This document shows positions 1 through 5,893 of a DNA stretch of 5,893 bases, one piece after another. Made by a program: the position numbers and the translations under genes. Source of the stretch: Microscillaceae bacterium (GTDB taxonomy: Bacteria > Bacteroidota > Bacteroidia > Cytophagales > Microscillaceae); contig DMHB01000051.1 of assembly GCA_003449595.1 (NCBI GenBank), forward strand, positions 1 through 5,893, in the 5' to 3' direction. Below the pieces are notes generated by a model, which was not told where the DNA came from, searched no databases, and saw nothing but the letters and a program-made list of their open reading frames with translations. The number at the start of each line of letters is the position of its first letter. The stretch's first letter is position 1.

Positions 1-412
1 GGTAGTAGAGCCAAGCGATAAAGAGGCAGTCAAAAAAGGGCGTGTTTACTTAGCTCCTGCCAATTATCACTTGTGCCTCGAAATCGGCAATACGTTCTCG
101 ATGTCAACAGAAGATTTATACAACAATTCAAGACCTTCTATCGACCTAACTATGCAATCAGCAGCGTATGTTTACAGAGAAAAGCTGGTGGGAATATTGC
201 TATCTGGTGCCAACAAAGATGGTGCTTTGGGTATGAAAAATATTGTAACCAAAGGAGGGTTGACCATTATTCAAGACCCGGCAGAATGCCTAATTGACAC
301 AATGCCCACTTCTGTACTCAAACTTACAAAAGTGGATCACATTTTGAGAGTAGATGCAATTGTAGAATTTTTATTAGAATTGAACAAGAAAATAAAAACC
401 AAAGCTATTTAG
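1..412 (+). CDS. cheB: CheB-type protein-glutamate methylesterase domain, C-terminal part (5' end outside window)
   Basis: This is the C-terminal part of a CheB methylesterase, a family that hydrolyses glutamyl methyl esters (and deamidates glutamine) on chemoreceptors in the cytoplasm. The reading frame is open from base 2, so the gene begins upstream of the window; the TTG at 71 is not a credible start. Family motifs appear in order: VYLAPANYHL (about 47-76), the SRPSID block (about 128-145) and SGANKDGALGM (203-235). The Asp at 218-220 fits the third residue of the Ser-His-Asp catalytic triad (Asp286 in the Salmonella enzyme). The Ser and His would lie before the window, so activity and the presence of an N-terminal receiver domain cannot be judged. 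GGLTIIQDP and a late VDHIL motif also fit. The next gene starts 22 bp downstream, suggesting co-transcription. The family call is firm. Whether it serves true chemotaxis or a CheB/CheR-like signalling complex is unknown. Confidence 0.9.
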   Translation, partial: VVEPSDKEAVKKGRVYLAPANYHLCLEIGNTFSMSTEDLYNNSRPSIDLTMQSAAYVYREKLVGILLSGANKDGALGMKNIVTKGGLTIIQDPAECLIDTMPTSVLKLTKVDHILRVDAIVEFLLELNKKIKTKAI

Positions 413-434
413 CTTTATTTTAAGACCACACTAT

Positions 435-1262
435 ATGTATCGATTTGGCGTATTTGTTCTTCTATTATTTGTTGTAAGTATCATTTTCTCCATTTTTTAT
501 ATCAATACTTGGAGCGAATCGCTTACCCAAAAGCTTAACCTTGCCAATATCCAAGATTTAAAGGTATTCAACGAATCTGTTTCCAACCTATTCTTTATTT
601 TTACATTATCAGCAGCCTTAGGATTGCTTTCCAACCTGTTTTTCCTTTCAGGGATGCGCTACCGTTCCAAAATTATCTATGTCGATAAGCAGCAAGAGTA
701 CAAGCAAGATTTGCAAACCGCGCTTGAAACAGATAATGAAAAACTTAGCTCCGAAATCAAATTCAATGATTTGTTGAACGAATTTAAGCGATTTTTGGCC
801 ACTCATAAGTCGCCTACCAATTTCCTCGAAAAGGCTTTGTGGCAAATTGCCAAATCGGTTGAAGCCGTACAAGGAGCTATTTATCTTGTAAAATACGATA
901 GCGAAAAAGCTACGGTAGAACAAGCGGCCACCTATGCTTATTATTCAGCAGAAGACAAGTTGCAACGCTTCGAAGTAGGTGAGGGCCTCATTGGGCAAGT
1001 AGCCAAAGATGGAAAATTCATAAGTTTGAAGTCAATACCCGAAGGTTATCTTGCCATTGTGTCGGGTTTAGGAAATGCAGCTCCCAATGCCTTGTTCTTA
1101 GCGCCCATTATAGATGTTGAAAAAAAGATACTCGGTGTATTAGAATTGGCTACATTTGTGCAATTGGATGAGCAATACGAAAAGCTTTTGCAAGATATGG
1201 CATTACTTTTGGCAAAAGAAATCTTACAAAACGAATATCAAGATCAGACATCTCAAATTTAA
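435..1262 (+). CDS. Membrane-anchored GAF domain protein (two TM helices, coiled coil, GAF)
   Basis: This is a 275-residue predicted inner-membrane sensor without a recognisable catalytic domain. Helix 1 spans about residues 5-23 and helix 2 about 52-72. The basic MRYRSK just after helix 2 and the Arg at residue 3 predict both termini in the cytoplasm and a loop of about 28 residues outside. A charged, probably coiled-coil stretch follows (about 80-115), then a GAF domain (about 118-268) with AVQGAIY at 144-150, GEGLIGQ near 182-188 and LGVLELA near its end. GAF domains bind small ligands or mediate dimerisation; no ligand can be inferred. The same motifs occur in the GAF domain of the next gene, which starts only 14 bp downstream, so the two probably share a transcript and perhaps a signal. 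The start ATG at 435 places the first hydrophobic helix at the N terminus; no Shine-Dalgarno sequence is visible, as is usual in Bacteroidota. No specific function is known to me. Confidence 0.85.
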   Translation: MYRFGVFVLLLFVVSIIFSIFYINTWSESLTQKLNLANIQDLKVFNESVSNLFFIFTLSAALGLLSNLFFLSGMRYRSKIIYVDKQQEYKQDLQTALETDNEKLSSEIKFNDLLNEFKRFLATHKSPTNFLEKALWQIAKSVEAVQGAIYLVKYDSEKATVEQAATYAYYSAEDKLQRFEVGEGLIGQVAKDGKFISLKSIPEGYLAIVSGLGNAAPNALFLAPIIDVEKKILGVLELATFVQLDEQYEKLLQDMALLLAKEILQNEYQDQTSQI

Positions 1263-1276
1263 ATCTTTGACCGTCA

Positions 1277-4200
1277 ATGTTCAAAATTAGAAACCTCAAA
1301 ATTGGCATAAAGGTTACCCTACTTGTGGTGGTCATTGTACTTATTTCTGTATTTTCTATAAGCTATTTGGCCTATAGATTAAACAGGGACAGCTTCGAGG
1401 AAAAATACTTGGAGGCGCTTAACGTAGTAGGAAATCTTAAACTCCAAAAAATCGAAACTTTCTTTGAGCGGTTGGCTTCCAATATCAAATTCGCCAGCCA
1501 ATTCAAACCGGTAACTCAGCGCCTTACTTTCGAAACCAAAAGAATAAGAGCTACTGCTGCCGCCGAAGTTGATTCTGCCAAGCTTAAAATAGAAGTAGAA
1601 AAAAATAAAGAAGAGAAGGCGAAAAATGAAGTCAAGAAGGAAGAGAAAAAAGAGATAAAAAAAGACGAAAAGAAAGAAAATAATGCTGTCAGCAAAGAAC
1701 TTGAGTTAGATAGTTTTTTCGATTTAGCCACCAACGAACAAGATCTTACCGAATTTTTTAGAGATATTCAAAAGAATTACAGAATCTCAAACATCCATCT
1801 TACCGACAAAGATGGTAAAATCATTCTCACCACTTCTTCAAAAAGCAAAGGCGTCTATTTTCAAGATCCCGACGGCAATATCGTAAGCATTGGAAGAGAC
1901 TCTGTTTATTTTAGCAATGTATTCAAAGGCGACAAGTCGCACTATTTGCTATCCTATGCCCCTATTTACGACAACCTTTCGGGCAAACCATTAGGAGTGA
2001 TGATTTTTGAAGTCAATATGTCGTCCATATTCGACTTGGTAACCGATACCACCGGATTAGGTCAAACCGGCGAAATCATTTTAGTAAAAAGTATAGGGAA
2101 TCGAATTGTTTATATCAACCCCCTAAGAGTCGATAAAAATGCAGCCAACAAGTTTGCCAACGCTGATATAAGCTCCAATTCTTTTTTATTCAGAGCTGTA
2201 AAAGGAGGCGAAGGAGCTACTTATGATGTGGATTACCGCAATAAGCAAGTATTGGCTGTATGGCGCTACATAAAATACGTAGATTGGGGTATCATCGTCA
2301 AAATGGATGTCCAAGAAATATTCGCCCCAACACAACGATTGGCTGTCGTTTTCTTGACAGCAGGAGCCGTAGTGATACTCATAGCGCTAATTATCGGACT
2401 TGTATTTTCTCGTTTATTGATTAATCCACTATTGTTACTGCAAGAAACCATTGAGTTGCTTTCTAAGGGTATTCTGCCAAGAAACATTGAAGGTTTTGGC
2501 AATGATGAAATCGGCCAAATGACCCAACAAATCAATAAGTTATCCGAAAATTTACGATCCACTGCCGACTTTGCCCGGGGCATTGGGGAAGGAAATTTTG
2601 AAGCAGATTTTAAACCTGCCAGCAAGGAAGATACCTTGGGGCTTACCCTAATGTCAATGAGGGATAGTATCCAACAAGCCTATAAACGTGAAGAGGAGGG
2701 CAATTGGATCATTACGGGTCGTGCCGAAATTGGCGATATTTTGGGAAATACCACCAATATCGAGGAATTGGGCGAATATGTAATTGAATATGTAACCAAG
2801 AAAATCAACGCTGTTCAAGGAGCTTTTTATACTTTAAACAACTTCGATGAGCAAGATAGAAATGCCATCATTGAAATGAATGCAAGCTTTGCGTACAATA
2901 AACGCAAATACCTAAAAGCTAAGTTTAAGGCAAGTGAAGGGTTAGTTGGGCAGGCCGTAGTCGAAAAAGACAGCATACTCCGTACCGAAATCCCCGACGA
3001 GTATGTAACCATCACTTCGGGACTATTGGGCGATCGCAAGCCAAAATCACTTCTGATTGTGCCACTACAAACCTCTGTAGCTGCCGGGGGTGAATTGACA
3101 GTATTGGGGGTAATGGAGTTTGCCGGGTTTGAAAAGTTTACCCCACGCGAGGTCAAATTTGTGGAGGAAATCAGCGACATCGTCGCGCGCCGGGTGTTTA
3201 ACATCAAGGTGCAAGAAAACACCCAGAAGTTACTTGAAGAATCTCAAACTTTGGGAAAAGAGCTTACCGTACAGCAAGAAGTACTTCGCCAGAATGCCGA
3301 AGTAATGGAAGCTACTCAGCAACAGTTGCGCATCACCAACGAGGAATTAAAATTCCAAATCGAAGAAGTAAGACGTGCCAACGATAAAACACAGTTGTTG
3401 TTACGCAACGCATCTGAAATTATTACCATCTACAAGGAAGATGGCACCATCAGCTATATCAGTCCTGCTGTAGAAACCATCTTAGGCTATCTCGTAGAAG
3501 AAATGGTCGGTACGCGTGATATCAAAAATATTCTTTCAGAAGGGGGCAAAGAAGCATTTGAAGATATGTTCAAACAACTCAAAGAAGACCCTGAAGAAAA
3601 AATTACCATCCAATTTAGCTATCAAACCAAGCGGGGAGACAGCATTTGGCTGGAAGCCACAGGCACCAACTTATTAGACGACCCAGCCATTCAAGGATTT
3701 TTGGTCAACACCCGAGACATTACTGTACGGAGATTGGCCGAGGAAGAACAACGCAAACGTGGTCAGATGCAAGCGTTGTCCGAAAACTCTCCCGACTTGA
3801 TAGTACGTGTAGGGCGACAGGGAACTATCTTTTATATCAATCCAACCATTGAGCAATATACACGACGAGCCAAAGACTTTTATATCCAAAAACGTCTCAA
3901 TGAAATTGGCTTAGATGACAAAGTAATTGGTACTTGGAATGAAGTGATTAGCAGAGCCGCACGCTATGGCGAAAAAATTAGCATCGAAATGGATTTTGTA
4001 GATGCTGAAAGCCACACAAAGATTATGCAGGTCAATGCGATTCCTGAAAAGAATGAAGATCAGGAAATTGAATCAGTGCTGCTGGTTTCACACGACATCA
4101 CCGAAAGAAAGCAAATTGAATTAGACATTCAATTCAAGAACAGGAAAATTACCGAAAGTATCAACTATGCAAAACGCATTCAGGAAGCGATTTTGCCCGA

Positions 4201-4903
4201 TACCAATCAGATACAACGTTTCATTTCCAACTCCTTTATTTTATATAAGCCAAGAGATGTCGTCAGCGGCGATTTTCCATGGTTTGCCCAAAAAGCCGAA
4301 TCTGTGTTTATCGCTGTTGTTGACTGTACCGGACACGGCGTTCCAGGCGCTTTAATTTCCTTAGTTGGTTACTTTTTGCTTAATAATATCATTAACCTAC
4401 AAGGAGTCGATGAACCCGGTATTATTTTAGACCTACTTGACCAAGCTGTGATACGTACCTTGAAACAAGATGAAGTGGCAGCCAACACCAAAGACGGTAT
4501 GGATATTGCACTATGTAAAATTAACCCAAGAGAAAATACTGCCGAATATGCCGGTGCGCACCGTCCTTTGTTTTATATTACTCAGAATGGTGATTTCCAC
4601 GAAATTAAAGGCGATAAGTTTCCAATTGGGGGAGGACAGTATAAAAATCGAACCTATTTCTCCAATAACCTCATTAATTTCCAACCTGGTGATAGCTTCT
4701 TTATGTTTTCTGATGGATTTCCCGACCAGTTTGGAGGTGATGAGAACAAAAAATTTTCACAGAAAAAAATTAAAGAGTTACTTTTACAGAACTTGAATTT
4801 GGATATGATTGAAATTAATCGCATTTTGGATGTGGAATTCGAAAACTGGAAAGGTGATGGTAAACAAACCGATGACGTGTTGATGGTCGGTATGCGTGTT
4901 TAG
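1277..4903 (+). CDS. Cache-HAMP-GAF-PAS-PAS-PP2C (SpoIIE-type) transmembrane Ser/Thr phosphatase, SiaA-like in role
   Basis: This 1208-residue membrane receptor ends in a PP2C/SpoIIE phosphatase that probably dephosphorylates the SiaC-like protein encoded downstream. Domains in order: TM1 (about 13-33); an extracytoplasmic Cache-like sensor (about 34-350) interrupted near its N-terminal side by a Lys/Glu-rich stretch (102-134); TM2 (355-377); HAMP plus a second HAMP-like segment (about 378-470); GAF (about 485-645, with AVQGA at 512-516 and EGLVGQ at 554-559); coiled coil (about 645-705); PAS (about 705-825); PAS (about 828-945, ending HDITERK); the linker ESINYAKRIQEAILP; then phosphatase (about 975-1208). 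Predicted metal-binding acidic residues are present: Asp999 in SGDF, Asp1016 in DCTGHG, Asp1146 in SDGF and Asp1199/Asp1200 in QTDDV, so the enzyme should be active. There is no HisKA or HATPase domain, so it is not a histidine kinase. The usual SGDFYW reads SGDFPW. P. aeruginosa SiaA is simpler (sensor-HAMP-PP2C). The substrate is inferred from the neighbouring genes. Confidence 0.92.
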   Translation: MFKIRNLKIGIKVTLLVVVIVLISVFSISYLAYRLNRDSFEEKYLEALNVVGNLKLQKIETFFERLASNIKFASQFKPVTQRLTFETKRIRATAAAEVDSAKLKIEVEKNKEEKAKNEVKKEEKKEIKKDEKKENNAVSKELELDSFFDLATNEQDLTEFFRDIQKNYRISNIHLTDKDGKIILTTSSKSKGVYFQDPDGNIVSIGRDSVYFSNVFKGDKSHYLLSYAPIYDNLSGKPLGVMIFEVNMSSIFDLVTDTTGLGQTGEIILVKSIGNRIVYINPLRVDKNAANKFANADISSNSFLFRAVKGGEGATYDVDYRNKQVLAVWRYIKYVDWGIIVKMDVQEIFAPTQRLAVVFLTAGAVVILIALIIGLVFSRLLINPLLLLQETIELLSKGILPRNIEGFGNDEIGQMTQQINKLSENLRSTADFARGIGEGNFEADFKPASKEDTLGLTLMSMRDSIQQAYKREEEGNWIITGRAEIGDILGNTTNIEELGEYVIEYVTKKINAVQGAFYTLNNFDEQDRNAIIEMNASFAYNKRKYLKAKFKASEGLVGQAVVEKDSILRTEIPDEYVTITSGLLGDRKPKSLLIVPLQTSVAAGGELTVLGVMEFAGFEKFTPREVKFVEEISDIVARRVFNIKVQENTQKLLEESQTLGKELTVQQEVLRQNAEVMEATQQQLRITNEELKFQIEEVRRANDKTQLLLRNASEIITIYKEDGTISYISPAVETILGYLVEEMVGTRDIKNILSEGGKEAFEDMFKQLKEDPEEKITIQFSYQTKRGDSIWLEATGTNLLDDPAIQGFLVNTRDITVRRLAEEEQRKRGQMQALSENSPDLIVRVGRQGTIFYINPTIEQYTRRAKDFYIQKRLNEIGLDDKVIGTWNEVISRAARYGEKISIEMDFVDAESHTKIMQVNAIPEKNEDQEIESVLLVSHDITERKQIELDIQFKNRKITESINYAKRIQEAILPDTNQIQRFISNSFILYKPRDVVSGDFPWFAQKAESVFIAVVDCTGHGVPGALISLVGYFLLNNIINLQGVDEPGIILDLLDQAVIRTLKQDEVAANTKDGMDIALCKINPRENTAEYAGAHRPLFYITQNGDFHEIKGDKFPIGGGQYKNRTYFSNNLINFQPGDSFFMFSDGFPDQFGGDENKKFSQKKIKELLLQNLNLDMIEINRILDVEFENWKGDGKQTDDVLMVGMRV
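1580..1678 (+). other. Lys/Glu-rich low-complexity insert inside the sensor domain
   Basis: This stretch encodes residues 102-134 of the receptor-phosphatase. By my count 25 of 33 residues are charged: 14 Lys, 10 Glu and 1 Asp. The coding strand is almost all purine and contains runs of six A (1646-1651) and seven A (1657-1663). It lies between the first transmembrane helix and the conserved Cache-like core (which resumes near residue 140), so the topology places it outside the cytoplasmic membrane. It may be a helical linker or spacer. No repeat unit is exact enough to call a tandem repeat. An unusual, separately evolving insert is more likely than a conserved domain. Confidence 0.75.
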
Positions 4904-4990
4904 TTTCAGTCAATATTTTATTTGTAAGCTTCTTTTTAAATAATTATATCTAACAATGGTAATCCTTCATACAAATTCGAACAGGGACTT
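4904..4990. other. 87-bp intergenic gap between phosphatase and siaB
   Basis: This AT-rich spacer contains no ORF and no clear hairpin followed by T residues, so I see no terminator separating the phosphatase from siaB. TTTATTTG near its start is one mismatch away from the TAnnTTTG promoter element, without a supporting -33 element. Read-through transcription is the simplest assumption. Confidence 0.5.
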
Positions 4991-5554
4991 ATGAAGTATA
5001 TCTATGAAATACACAAGACAATGATTTCGCGTAATCTTATCCTCGTTTACGAAGGTGAGTTTACACAAGAAATTACTAAGTCCGTACTGGCGATGGCAGA
5101 AAGAAATATGGATGCTATTGGCGAAGACCCCACCATCAAACGGAAAGTTTTCAACGTCATGGTTGAATGTCTACAGAATATCGTGAAACACTCTGACGAG
5201 GTAGAAGATGATATCTACAAAGACAAAAACAGTGCTTGTTTTATGGTAGGTAAACACGAAGACACCTATTTTATAACCTCCGGGAATCCAGTAACCAAGG
5301 AAAAAGTAGCTGAGTTACAAGAAAAGCTGGAAATGATCAATAGTTTAGATAAAGACGGCCTAAAGTCACTTTATAAGAAAATTATCAAAGAAGGATTCAT
5401 CTCTCCTAAAGGAGGAGCAGGGTTAGGTTTTATTGATATGGCGCGCAAGTCGGGTCAAAAGCTTCAATTCGATTTTGAACCTATTAATGATCATATCTCC
5501 TTTTTCTCCCTTAAAACTACGGTGCCCAGAAATTTAAAGGATGATAACGAATAA
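4991..5554 (+). CDS. siaB: SiaB-family (DUF6272) serine/threonine protein kinase, GHKL fold
   Basis: This 187-residue soluble protein has no signal peptide or transmembrane segment. It belongs to the SiaB kinase family, whose P. aeruginosa member phosphorylates SiaC on Thr68 using ATP. An N-box-like motif is visible in ECLQNIVKH, with Glu59 and Asn63 in the positions that hold the general base and the Mg ligand in GHKL kinases. A glycine-rich ATP-lid motif, GGAGLGFIDMARKSG, starts at Gly141. The usual G1 box (DxGxG) is not obvious; TSGNPV (96-101) sits where it is expected. The ATG at 4991 is preferred because the N-terminal Y-[IY]-E-IHK and VYEGEFTQEITKS segments look family-typical, and AGGG lies 6 bases upstream. 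The gene follows the phosphatase by 87 bp and precedes siaC by 67 bp, giving the order phosphatase-kinase-substrate. It could also be described as an anti-sigma-factor-like (RsbW/SpoIIAB-type) kinase. Family membership is strong; activity here is inferred. Confidence 0.88.
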   Translation: MKYIYEIHKTMISRNLILVYEGEFTQEITKSVLAMAERNMDAIGEDPTIKRKVFNVMVECLQNIVKHSDEVEDDIYKDKNSACFMVGKHEDTYFITSGNPVTKEKVAELQEKLEMINSLDKDGLKSLYKKIIKEGFISPKGGAGLGFIDMARKSGQKLQFDFEPINDHISFFSLKTTVPRNLKDDNE

Positions 5555-5559
5555 TCATT

Positions 5560-5567
5560 TAACTTTG
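5560..5567 (+). promoter_or_regulatory. Candidate Bacteroidota -7 promoter element upstream of siaC
   Basis: TAACTTTG matches the Bacteroidota -7 consensus TAnnTTTG at all fixed positions. It lies 54 bases before the siaC start, just after the siaB stop codon, which would give siaC its own transcript. The -33 TTG element is not evident at the expected spacing, so the call rests on one half of the promoter. An 8-mer with six fixed bases can occur by chance. A perfect 10-bp palindrome, TTGTGCACAA (5565-5574), overlaps its 3' end. Confidence 0.3.
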
Positions 5568-5621
5568 TGCACAATCTTGATTAAAAAAACTTTAGCAACG
5601 TAAAAAACTCTATTACAAATT

Positions 5622-5893
5622 ATGGATGTTATCAACTTAGAAGGTACAGAAGACACTCCAAAAATAATCCTTGACAGAAACAACGGTATATTTGAGATAT
5701 CGGGTAGATCCCTCCCAGAAGATTCAGCCGAATTTTACCAGCCTATTTTAGATTGGTTACAGGAATATGCTAAAGGTCCTAATCCTGATACGACTTTTAT
5801 CTTCAAACTTGAATATTTTAATACTGCTTCTTCCAAACTTATTTTAGACATCCTCTCTAAATTAGAGCAAGTACCTAATACCACAGTCTTATG
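5622..5893 (+). CDS. siaC: SiaC-family (DUF1987) regulatory phosphoprotein, N-terminal part (3' end outside window)
   Basis: Ninety codons are visible and the frame is still open at the window edge; family members are roughly 120-130 residues long, so about 30-40 are missing. SiaC proteins resemble anti-sigma-factor antagonists (STAS-like fold) and are switched by phosphorylation of one threonine. Family features include an N-terminal EGTEDTPKI segment, the FEISGRSLPEDSAEFYQPI block, a central Trp (Asp44-Trp45) and LEYFNTASSKLILDIL. The Thr of NTAS is residue 68 (bases 5823-5825), the same number as the Thr68 phosphorylated by SiaB in P. aeruginosa. The ATG at 5622 begins directly at the family-typical N terminus; the bases before it are AT-rich with no Shine-Dalgarno sequence. 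The protein is likely cytoplasmic, phosphorylated by the SiaB homologue immediately upstream and dephosphorylated by the PP2C receptor. The effector it controls is not visible. Confidence 0.88.
   Translation, partial: MDVINLEGTEDTPKIILDRNNGIFEISGRSLPEDSAEFYQPILDWLQEYAKGPNPDTTFIFKLEYFNTASSKLILDILSKLEQVPNTTVL

Noticed and set aside
73..297. Alternative + strand frame within the cheB end
   Set aside because: It overlaps the CheB frame, which has clear family motifs; the alternative translation has none.
1516..1734. Open frame on the minus strand rich in Ser and Phe
   Set aside because: It is the complement of the Lys/Glu-rich purine tract of the receptor gene; its composition is explained by that and it shows no family motif.
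2266..3222. Two minus-strand open frames opposite the receptor gene (2266-2625 and 2827-3222)
   Set aside because: They lie wholly opposite well-supported HAMP and GAF coding sequence and their translations show no recognisable domain.
4470..4796. Out-of-frame + strand open frame within the phosphatase domain
   Set aside because: The in-frame product contains the PP2C motifs through this whole stretch; the alternative frame is a shadow.
1277..4903. Annotation of the large gene as a hybrid sensor histidine kinase
   Set aside because: Sensor, HAMP, GAF and PAS domains suggest it, but no HisKA His motif or HATPase N/G boxes are present and the C terminus has complete PP2C metal-binding motifs.
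4918..4925. Possible promoter (TTTATTTG) between the phosphatase and siaB
   Set aside because: It has one mismatch to TAnnTTTG and no -33 partner in an AT-rich spacer, so it is too weak to list as a promoter.
5575..5621. Possible terminator in the A-rich stretch before siaC
   Set aside because: There are runs of A on the + strand but no stem-loop followed by T residues.

Overview
The window looks like chromosomal DNA from a member of the Bacteroidota, possibly a Cytophagales-like gliding or environmental lineage. The evidence is a moderately AT-rich composition, starts that mostly lack a Shine-Dalgarno sequence, a PP2C/SpoIIE phosphatase with the linker ESINYAKRIQEAILP that is very common in this phylum, and protein families that match Bacteroidota versions well. 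The genus cannot be fixed from the sequence. All recognisable genes lie on the + strand and are closely spaced. I see no RNA gene, mobile element, CRISPR array or convincing terminator.

Layout: (1) 1-412 is the 3' end of a CheB-type protein-glutamate methylesterase domain. (2) 435-1262 is a small membrane protein with two transmembrane helices, a coiled coil and a cytoplasmic GAF domain. (3) 1277-4903 is a 1208-residue receptor-phosphatase: TM, extracytoplasmic Cache-like sensor with a Lys/Glu-rich insert, TM, HAMP, GAF, coiled coil, PAS, PAS, then a PP2C/SpoIIE-type Ser/Thr phosphatase. (4) 4991-5554 is a SiaB-family (DUF6272) GHKL-fold protein kinase. (5) 5622 to the window end is a SiaC-family (DUF1987) regulatory phosphoprotein, cut by the window edge. 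The first three genes are separated by 22 and 14 bp and look like one transcript. Gaps of 87 and 67 bp precede siaB and siaC, and a candidate Bacteroidota-type promoter element lies in the second.

How the genes may work together: phosphatase, kinase and phosphoprotein reproduce the core of the SiaA-SiaB-SiaC partner switch of Pseudomonas aeruginosa. There SiaB phosphorylates SiaC on Thr68, SiaA removes the phosphate, and unphosphorylated SiaC activates the diguanylate cyclase SiaD. The SiaC homologue here has a threonine at exactly residue 68 in the same NT-[AS]-S context. The phosphatase is much larger than SiaA and carries extra GAF and PAS sensor modules. The GAF membrane protein next to it has a closely related GAF domain and may be a co-sensor. 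The downstream target of SiaC and any functional link to the CheB protein lie outside the window or remain inference.
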